DNA of 38,040 nt, taken from NCBI GenBank assembly GCA_017421085.1, contig JAFQMU010000227.1:1-38040 (forward strand), written 5' to 3'. Made by a program: the position numbers and the translations under genes. Of the stretch, positions 26,774 through 32,605 are shown in pieces. Origin of the DNA: Desulfovibrionaceae bacterium. Lineage in GTDB: Bacteria; Desulfobacterota; Desulfovibrionia; Desulfovibrionales; Desulfovibrionaceae. Position 1 is the stretch's first letter. Every line of letters begins with the position of its first letter. A model generated the notes under the pieces. It made no database searches. It worked only from the letters and a program-made list of their open reading frames with translations, and was not told the DNA's origin.

Positions 26774-28843
26774 ATGACTAATTTGACCGCAGGAGCCCCC
26801 GCAGGCAAAAAGTCAAAGGTTTTGTGGTTTGGGCTTGCCCTGGCGCTGGTTACCGTTGTTGTCGCGGCCAGCCTGTTGTTTCTGAATGTACGCAGCCGCG
26901 AGGCCGATCTTGAGGCAGCCCTGGAACAGCAGCAGACAGCCTTTATCAACGGACGGGAGCAGAGCATCACCCTCTGGCTCGACGATATGGAAATGCAGGG
27001 GGAACGTATTGTAAACGGCGATATTTTCCGCCTGTTCGCCTCAGATGTGAATATGCTTGAAGGCGACATTTCCATTCTGTTCGCCGGAGCGGAAGATTCA
27101 GACAATGATGACCTGCGCAGCCTGGTTGCCCAGCTGCCGATGATGCGGAATATGCTCAGAGAATTTGCCTCATATTCCGGCTTTCTCTCCGGCCGGATAG
27201 TCAACAGCCGCGGTGAAACATACATCGCCAGCGAAACCGGGGTGCCCCGGCTGACCAGGGAACAGATGAAACGGGTAAGCGCAGCCCTCGACAGCGGTAA
27301 AACCGTGTTTTCCAATGTTTACCTTACCCCGCACGGTCTGGTTATGGATATGTTCATGCCTATTTTCCCGCCTCAGGCGGATGACGGCTCCGATCAGGCG
27401 GTAAGCGTGCTGGTTCTCTCCCGCATCGTTACTCCCCGCCTCTCAGAATTTGTAAAATCTTCACCGACAGATTTACGCGATATGCGCAGCTATCTGGTGC
27501 AGGCAGGGGAAAACAACCGCCTTGAGCTCATGCGCCCCGGCATGGGAGTTGACAGCCTGGGCGCCTTGCCTCCCGATATTCTGCAAAACAGCGAAAAACA
27601 GATGAAATTTGCGAGGCGCACAGGCGTAAATGGCGAGGAAGTATACTCCATGGGGGTGAAAATACCTCACATGAACTGGTGGCTGATTGAAGAAGTGAAC
27701 TATGAAGAAGTGCGCACCGAACTGAACGCGTACATCAGCACAGCCATAGGTCTTACCGTTATGGCCTCGCTCGTGCTCATTCTAACGATTATTGTGCTCT
27801 GGTGGCGGCTGGTGGGCAATGAACACCGCGAAACGGCAATGCGGGTACAGAATCTGCTTTCTCAAATAGAGGAACAGAAACAACTGCTCGATGCCATCAA
27901 CTCCACCATTTCCGACCTTATTTCGCTTACAGATGACAAAGGGGTTATCCAATATGCCAACCTGGCCTTTGCCGAGGCCGTGGGGCGCGATGTGAAGCAG
28001 GTTGTCGGGCTGGATATCCCCGCCCTGTTCGGCTTTGACACCGGCAAACGCCTGATTGCCAGCGACCATCAGGTGCTGATGAGCGGAGAAGCTCTGACGG
28101 TGAGAGAGACCATCTGGCTGCAGTCGCAAAAACATCATTTTGAAATTGTCAAAGCGCCCCTTTCTGGCGTGGCAGGGCGTCAGGCCCGGGGCATCGTATC
28201 TGTCTATCGCGACATCAGCGAACTGGTGGAAGCCCAGGAGCGCAGTCAGAAGGTTGTACGTCAGACCATCGATGCCCTGGTGCGCACTATCGAAGAAGGC
28301 GACCCCTACCTGGCCGGGCACTCCCGGTTTATGAGCGTCCTGAGCAGCCAGATCGCCAGGGCCATGAACCTGACCGAAATCAGCGCAGCCACAGTGGAGG
28401 AGGCGGCGAACCTTTCCCAGATAGGCAAGATGTTCGTGCCTCAGGAAATTCTGAATAAGCCCGGGGCGCTCACTGAAGAAGAAAAAATGATTATGGAAAG
28501 CCACGCCGAGCACTCGCGGCGGGTGCTCCAGAATATAGAATTTGACCTGCCCATAGTCGATGCCATTTATGAAATGAATGAACGCCTGGACGGCACCGGT
28601 TACCCCCGCAGGCTCAAAGGTGAAGAAATCGGCGTTAATGCGCGCATTCTGGCTGTGACCAACGCGTTTACCGCCATGGTGCGTCCCCGCTCCTACCGGC
28701 AGGCCCTGCCGGTAAACGAGGTGGTGGAAATTTTACGCAGACAAAGCGCCGCATATGATCAGGAAGTGGTTGACGCGCTTGAACGCCTGCTGTCAACGCC
28801 GGCAGGCGAACGTCTGATGAACACCTTGTCTAAACACGGGTAA
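26774..28843 (+). CDS. Membrane sensor: periplasmic domain, PAS, degenerate HD-GYP
   Basis: The 689-residue product has a transmembrane helix (about 16-38), a periplasmic domain of about 280 residues, and a second helix (about 322-346). A cytoplasmic PAS domain (about 370-480, AINSTISDLISLTDDKGVIQYAN) and an HD-GYP-like domain (about 500-675) follow. The HD-GYP scaffold is clear (EGDPYLAGHS, IGKMFVPQEILNKPG, RLDGTGYPRRLKGEEI, NARILAV). However, the metal ligands are replaced: HD by Ser548-Gln549, HH by Met601-Asn602, and the late aspartates by Asn630 and Thr633. It is thus probably not a cyclic-di-GMP hydrolase but may bind the nucleotide. Its place after lapG suggests a LapD-like role. Confidence 0.85.
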   Translation: MTNLTAGAPAGKKSKVLWFGLALALVTVVVAASLLFLNVRSREADLEAALEQQQTAFINGREQSITLWLDDMEMQGERIVNGDIFRLFASDVNMLEGDISILFAGAEDSDNDDLRSLVAQLPMMRNMLREFASYSGFLSGRIVNSRGETYIASETGVPRLTREQMKRVSAALDSGKTVFSNVYLTPHGLVMDMFMPIFPPQADDGSDQAVSVLVLSRIVTPRLSEFVKSSPTDLRDMRSYLVQAGENNRLELMRPGMGVDSLGALPPDILQNSEKQMKFARRTGVNGEEVYSMGVKIPHMNWWLIEEVNYEEVRTELNAYISTAIGLTVMASLVLILTIIVLWWRLVGNEHRETAMRVQNLLSQIEEQKQLLDAINSTISDLISLTDDKGVIQYANLAFAEAVGRDVKQVVGLDIPALFGFDTGKRLIASDHQVLMSGEALTVRETIWLQSQKHHFEIVKAPLSGVAGRQARGIVSVYRDISELVEAQERSQKVVRQTIDALVRTIEEGDPYLAGHSRFMSVLSSQIARAMNLTEISAATVEEAANLSQIGKMFVPQEILNKPGALTEEEKMIMESHAEHSRRVLQNIEFDLPIVDAIYEMNERLDGTGYPRRLKGEEIGVNARILAVTNAFTAMVRPRSYRQALPVNEVVEILRRQSAAYDQEVVDALERLLSTPAGERLMNTLSKHG

Positions 28844-28854
28844 TGATTTAGAAG

Positions 28855-28884
28855 AAAGGGAACGCTGGTGCGGCTGCTCCCTTT
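28855..28884 (+). terminator. Stem-loop after the HD-GYP-like gene
   Basis: AAAGGGA (28855-28861) pairs with TCCCTTT (28878-28884), 12 bases after the stop codon, with a GC-rich interior. There is no strong U-run afterwards (the stem's own TTT is followed by GCGGG), so it is a weak candidate terminator for the secretion operon. Confidence 0.35.
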
Positions 28885-29145
28885 GCGGGCACAGAACATC
28901 CGTATGAAAGTTATACTGATGTCACCTCTGGAAATGGTCTGCCTCTGCCGTTTCAGAAGGCTGCCTCACTTGGGCGCGCTGCTCCGCAAGTCGCATACGT
29001 TATGTCAGCCGATTCAAGGCAATTGAAGATGCGCTTCCCGCACGCAAGCCGACGTACAGCGGCGCCTTGAAAGAAGCGAAGGATAATTTTTTAAAACTAA
29101 TCTGCATGAGTGCAAAGTCAGATTATCATTTTTGAGGGTGCAACA
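28885..29145 (+). other. Intergenic stretch before the CDP-glucose dehydratase
   Basis: No gene recognised. A 40-codon frame (28904-29026, MKVILMSPLEMVCLCR...) has no ribosome site and no family features and is not called. The A/T-rich end of this stretch (about 29085-29100) may carry the promoter of the sugar cluster, but no clear -35/-10 pair was found. Confidence 0.3.
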
Positions 29146-30249
29146 ATGTTCAAAGGTGCGTACAGTGACAAGAAAGTCTTGATAACCGGGCATACCGGGT
29201 TCAAAGGTTCCTGGCTTTCAGCCTGGCTGCTCTCACTGGGAGCGGAAGTAGGCGGATTTTCTCTGGGAAACCCTACCGAACCTTCAAATTTCGATGTGCT
29301 GGGGCTCCGTCCCCGCATCAGGCATTATGAAGGCGACATCCGCGACCGCGATGCAATTACCGATGTAGTAAAAGACTTCGCCCCGGACATAGTGTTCCAT
29401 CTGGCCGCTCAGTCTCTGGTGCGCAAATCATATTCGCACCCGGCGCTGACCATGGAAACCAACATCATGGGCACGGTCAACCTGCTTGAAGCAGTGCAGG
29501 GTTCACCCAGCATCCGTTCGCTCGTGTGCATCACCTCCGACAAATGTTATCACAACAAGGAGTGGATGTGGGGCTACAGGGAAAACGATGAGCTGGGCGG
29601 CGATGACCCTTACTCCGCCTCCAAGGCCGGGGCGGAACTGGTGGCTCATTCCTATTTCCGCTCTGGTCTGCCGGTGGATATTTATGCGGCGACAGCCCGG
29701 GCAGGCAACGTAATCGGCGGCGGCGACTGGGCGGAAGACCGCATTGTTCCCGACTGTGTGAGGGCCTGGACCGCCGGAAAGCCGGTGAATATCCGCAACC
29801 CCTGGTCAACCCGTCCCTGGCAGCATGTGCTTGAGCCGTTGTCCGGCTATCTCTGGCTGGGTTCATGTCTTTATACCGGGCATACCCGCGATGGCCTGCC
29901 GGTAAACAAAGAGGCGTTTAACTTCGGCCCGGCAGCGGATGTAAATAAAACTGTGGGTGAAGTGGTGGAAAGCCTCGGCGCCCACTGGCCCGGCTTCAGC
30001 AACGCCATAGACCGCAACGTCCCGGCAGGAAAAATGGAAAACACCCTGCTTAAACTCTGCTGCGACAAGGCGCTGGCCCACCTGGGCTGGAAGGCGGTGC
30101 TCGATTTCCCGCAGACTGTTGAATATACTGCTTCATGGTACAAGGCATGGCGCGACGGCGACAAGGACATGTATGCCTTCACCATGCGCCAGATTGAAGA
30201 ATATGTCGCGCAGGCGCGGCAAAAGGGGCTTGAATGGGCTCAGCAATAG
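29146..30249 (+). CDS. rfbG: CDP-glucose 4,6-dehydratase
   Basis: This short-chain dehydrogenase turns CDP-glucose into CDP-4-keto-6-deoxyglucose for O-antigen deoxysugars. The 367-residue product has the NAD-binding motif TGHTGFKGSWLSAWL, HLAAQSLVRKSYSHP, the catalytic region ITSDKCYHNKEWMWGYREND and the YSASK motif (DPYSASKAGAELVAHSY), all diagnostic of RfbG. An upstream ATG at 29110 would add 12 residues; ATG 29146 follows GAGG at 29134-29137 and matches the usual start. The partner cytidylyltransferase (rfbF) and 3-dehydrase (rfbH) are not in the window. Confidence 0.93.
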   Translation: MFKGAYSDKKVLITGHTGFKGSWLSAWLLSLGAEVGGFSLGNPTEPSNFDVLGLRPRIRHYEGDIRDRDAITDVVKDFAPDIVFHLAAQSLVRKSYSHPALTMETNIMGTVNLLEAVQGSPSIRSLVCITSDKCYHNKEWMWGYRENDELGGDDPYSASKAGAELVAHSYFRSGLPVDIYAATARAGNVIGGGDWAEDRIVPDCVRAWTAGKPVNIRNPWSTRPWQHVLEPLSGYLWLGSCLYTGHTRDGLPVNKEAFNFGPAADVNKTVGEVVESLGAHWPGFSNAIDRNVPAGKMENTLLKLCCDKALAHLGWKAVLDFPQTVEYTASWYKAWRDGDKDMYAFTMRQIEEYVAQARQKGLEWAQQ

Positions 30250-30710
30250 ATGGAGTTGCGCTTACCCCGCTGAGAATCATTCCCACCCAGGGCGGGCCGG
30301 TGCTGCATATGCTCAAGGCGGAATCGCCCAATTTTGCCGGGTTTGGAGAAATTTATTTCTCCGAAGTTACGCCGGGATCAGTGAAGGGCTGGAAGCGGCA
30401 TCTGCAGATGCGCCAGAATTTTGCTGTGCCCAGGGGCTGCGTCAGATTCATCATTTATGACGATCGCCCCGGATCCCCTACCAGAGGAATGGTACAGGAA
30501 TGCCTTCTGGGCCGCCCTGACCACTACCGCCTGCTCAGCATGCCGCCTCTCCTCTGGTACTCGTTTGCCTGCGTGGGGGAAGAACCGGGCCTGATTGCCA
30601 ACCTGACCGACCTGATGCACAACTCGGAAGAAAGCGAGATGGTTCCCATTGACAGCGCTGAGGCATCGGCCTTTCCCTATTCGTGGGCAAAGAGCAGGAA
30701 TGGGGAATAA
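30234..30710 (+). CDS. dTDP-4-dehydrorhamnose 3,5-epimerase-like (RfbC/cupin) protein
   Basis: The 158-residue product resembles the RfbC cupin fold: VALTPLRIIPTQGGPVLHMLK at the start, FGEIYFSEVTPGSVKGWKRHL with the histidine of the epimerase core, QNFAVPRGCVRFIIYDDRPGS, and LLSMPPLLWYSFACVGEEPGLIANL. It likely epimerises a nucleotide-linked 4-keto-6-deoxyhexose made by the adjacent dehydratase, as in CDP-sugar pathways. It is shorter than full RfbC (about 180). It overlaps rfbG by 16 bases, with AAGGGG before the ATG. Confidence 0.8.
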   Translation: MGSAIDGVALTPLRIIPTQGGPVLHMLKAESPNFAGFGEIYFSEVTPGSVKGWKRHLQMRQNFAVPRGCVRFIIYDDRPGSPTRGMVQECLLGRPDHYRLLSMPPLLWYSFACVGEEPGLIANLTDLMHNSEESEMVPIDSAEASAFPYSWAKSRNGE

Positions 30711-30715
30711 CCCGT

Positions 30716-31384
30716 ATGGAGCTTAAGGAAATGGCCGTGCTGGCCTGTTCGCTGGCAATGGATACCTTTGCGGTTTCTCTGGTTTTCGGCACGGGAGAAT
30801 GCCTGCTGCGAGCCAGACAGGTTGCGCTCGTGGCCCTGATTTTCGCCCTTGTGCAAAGCAGTTTTATTACTGCGGCCTGGCTGGGCGGACATCACCTGGC
30901 GAACCTCATCAGCAGCTTTGATCACTGGGTGGCTTTTATACTCCTGGCGCTGGTGGGAGTGCACCTGCTCAGAGAGGGGAAAGCCAAAATATATATGCCC
31001 CTGGCAAAGCCTGCGCAAGGGGCAGACAGCGAAGCGGGAGGAAAAGCATCTCCCCCTGAATGCGATGCCATAATCTGCCGCCTGGGCAGAATAAATCAGG
31101 ACAGCTTCTTGCCTGCCTCTCTGTTTACGCTGCTGGGGCTGGCCGTGGCCACCAGCATAGACTCGCTGGGAGCGGGCGTGGGCGTTTCCCTGCTGGGCTC
31201 AACAGGCTGGATTCTTTCCCTGCTGGTTTTCATCGTAACCTTTATGTTCAGCGCCGCCGGGGCATTTCTGGGTCGCAAGGCCCGCAGCATCACCAGAATG
31301 GGAGGCTGGGCCTGCGTATTCGGCGGAATGATTCTGCTCTCCATGGGAATGGACATCCTGTATAAACACGGAGTGTTTGACTGA
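30716..31384 (+). CDS. mntP: MntP-type manganese efflux pump
   Basis: MntP exports excess Mn2+ through the inner membrane. The 222-residue product has six hydrophobic segments and the family's two symmetrical signature motifs, LAMDTFAVSLVFG near the N-terminus and ATSIDSLGAGVGVSLLG in the second half, each with a buried aspartate. A loop of about 35 residues separates the two halves. The ATG at 30716 has GGGGA 9 bases upstream; a longer frame from 30683 lacks this. It starts 5 nt after the epimerase stop, so it is co-transcribed with the sugar genes. No Mn riboswitch (yybP-ykoY) is seen directly before it. Confidence 0.87.
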   Translation: MELKEMAVLACSLAMDTFAVSLVFGTGECLLRARQVALVALIFALVQSSFITAAWLGGHHLANLISSFDHWVAFILLALVGVHLLREGKAKIYMPLAKPAQGADSEAGGKASPPECDAIICRLGRINQDSFLPASLFTLLGLAVATSIDSLGAGVGVSLLGSTGWILSLLVFIVTFMFSAAGAFLGRKARSITRMGGWACVFGGMILLSMGMDILYKHGVFD

Positions 31385-31477
31385 AGCTGCTTCAGAATTC
31401 TGTCCGCCGTGAATTAAACGCTATCTGGGCAGGGCCCTTGAATTATCTGAAGTCCCCAGTATTATGACAACTTCTAT

Positions 31478-31507
31478 ACTCAGGCAGCCGTGACAGGCTG
31501 CCTGAGT
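31478..31507. terminator. Bidirectional stem-loop between mntP and the serine recombinase
   Basis: A 12-bp perfect stem (ACTCAGGCAGCC with GGCTGCCTGAGT) with a 6-base loop lies in the 218-nt gap between convergent genes. The following TTCCTGTTT is only moderately T-rich, so termination strength is uncertain. The remainder of the gap holds nothing I can assign. Confidence 0.6.
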
Positions 31508-31602
31508 TCCTGTTTCATCCGATACGCCGGTCGATTTAAAGGCTTACGTTGCATATCAGCTGCCAGTGCAAAACTACAATTTCCTTTTTCCAGGCAGGAA
31601 CT

Positions 31603-32208
31603 TTACGCACTGTCTTTTTCAAAAAGCTCCACGCGATAACGGAAGCTGGAGCGGGGCATTCCGCAGCGCCTTGCCGCTTCAGCTGCGGTGATTGTCCCAT
31701 CTTTCCAGAGGTCGTACACTTTAAAGAATGCGCTGGGAAGAGGCTTAGGCTCACGGCCAAACCGCACTCCGCTGATTTTAGCTGCGGCAATGCCCTCAGC
31801 CTGACGTCTTCTGATATTTTCCCGTTCATTTTGAGCAACAAACGAAAGCACCTGAAGCACCACATCCGCAATAAAGGTTCCCAGCAGGTCCTTATCGCGC
31901 CGGGTATCCAGAAGCGGCATATCAAGCACCCAGATATCCACCCCCATTTCCTTGGTCAGAATGCGCCATTGATTTTGAATTTCATCATAATTTCTTCCCA
32001 GCCGGTCAATGCTGGTTATGCACAGCTGATCCCCGCTTCTCAGGCGCCGGAGCATGGCCTTGTATTGAGGACGGCGAAAATCTTTGCCGGAAACCTTGTC
32101 TACATAAAGGCGTTCTCTGGCAATTTCCTGTTCGTTCATAGCCACATACTGACGCATTTCATTCTGATCGGCGCTGGACACTCTGATATATCCATACACT
32201 TTTCCCAT
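31603..32208 (-). CDS. Serine recombinase (resolvase/invertase family)
   Basis: The 201-residue product has the N-terminal catalytic domain of resolvases and invertases: YGYIRVSSADQNE with the nucleophile Ser11, the arginine cluster in ITSIDRLGRNYDEI, and the long helix LSFVAQNERENIRRRQAEGI. A C-terminal helix-turn-helix of the HTH_7 type follows (GTITAAEAARRCGMPRSSFRYRV). The start at 32208 is preferred over 32271 because GGAG lies 9 bases upstream and the product then begins at the domain. It is a single gene: no transposase, res-like repeats or tRNA were seen beside it. It could resolve or invert DNA; the target is unknown. Confidence 0.9.
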   Translation of the reverse strand: MGKVYGYIRVSSADQNEMRQYVAMNEQEIARERLYVDKVSGKDFRRPQYKAMLRRLRSGDQLCITSIDRLGRNYDEIQNQWRILTKEMGVDIWVLDMPLLDTRRDKDLLGTFIADVVLQVLSFVAQNERENIRRRQAEGIAAAKISGVRFGREPKPLPSAFFKVYDLWKDGTITAAEAARRCGMPRSSFRYRVELFEKDSA

Positions 32209-32308
32209 ACCGCTGATCTCCTGTACCGTAAAAAAACATGTGTTAATCTGAGCCTGAGCATATTTCTTCAATTGTTTTCACATGCCACGCTCACCGCCTC
32301 ATAAAACA

Positions 32309-32347
32309 TAAATATGGCGCACGAAATTCTCCGTTGCGCCATATTTA
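32309..32347. repeat. 13-bp perfect inverted repeat (hairpin) between recombinase and nrdJ
   Basis: TAAATATGGCGCA (32309-32321) pairs perfectly with TGCGCCATATTTA (32335-32347), with a 13-base loop. It lies about 100 bases upstream of the recombinase start and about 260 before nrdJ. It could be an operator, an attenuator or a recombinase site; no T-run marks it as a terminator. Confidence 0.6.
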
Positions 32348-32444
32348 CGGTGATTATCTTTTAACATAAGCGCATGACACTTAAAACCTGCTGTCAGTGC
32401 ACAGATGCCGCTTCCCGGCGATGAAAGCTTGCCGGAAAAATATC

Positions 32445-32473
32445 TTGGCAAGGCGCAGAATAAAGGATATTCT
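32445..32473 (+). promoter_or_regulatory. Candidate promoter of nrdJ
   Basis: TTGGCA (32445-32450) and TATTCT (32468-32473) are separated by exactly 17 bases, a reasonable sigma70 pair. Transcription would start near 32480 and give a leader of about 125 nt before the nrdJ ATG at 32606. This supports the later start, since the longer reading frame from 32405 would include the promoter. No NrdR box pair or cobalamin riboswitch was recognised in the leader. Confidence 0.4.
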
Positions 32474-32605
32474 ACCTGTTCCAAATGGGTCGCCCTGTTC
32501 ACTGCGGCGCCCGTCATCGACATCGCAGCCTGCTCAGGTCAGTGGAAATCGACATTGCCTGCAGCATTGTCAGTAAAACCTTTATATATTGAGAGACAGC
32601 TTTAT

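Noticed and set aside
26459-26777. Two small open frames (95 and 85 codons) in the lapG-sensor gap
   Set aside because: They overlap each other and many hairpins, have low-complexity basic composition and lack ribosome sites.
26284-27315. 343-codon open frame on the minus strand across the lapG-sensor gap
   Set aside because: It overlaps two well-supported plus-strand genes, has no family features and no good ribosome site; a shadow frame.
32405-32605. 67-residue N-terminal extension of nrdJ
   Set aside because: The sequence is unlike class II reductases and contains the likely promoter; the start at 32606 matches the family.
32474-32605. Cobalamin riboswitch before nrdJ
   Set aside because: The CAGGTCAGTGG string at about 32535-32545 only weakly recalls the B12 box region and the rest of the fold was not found.
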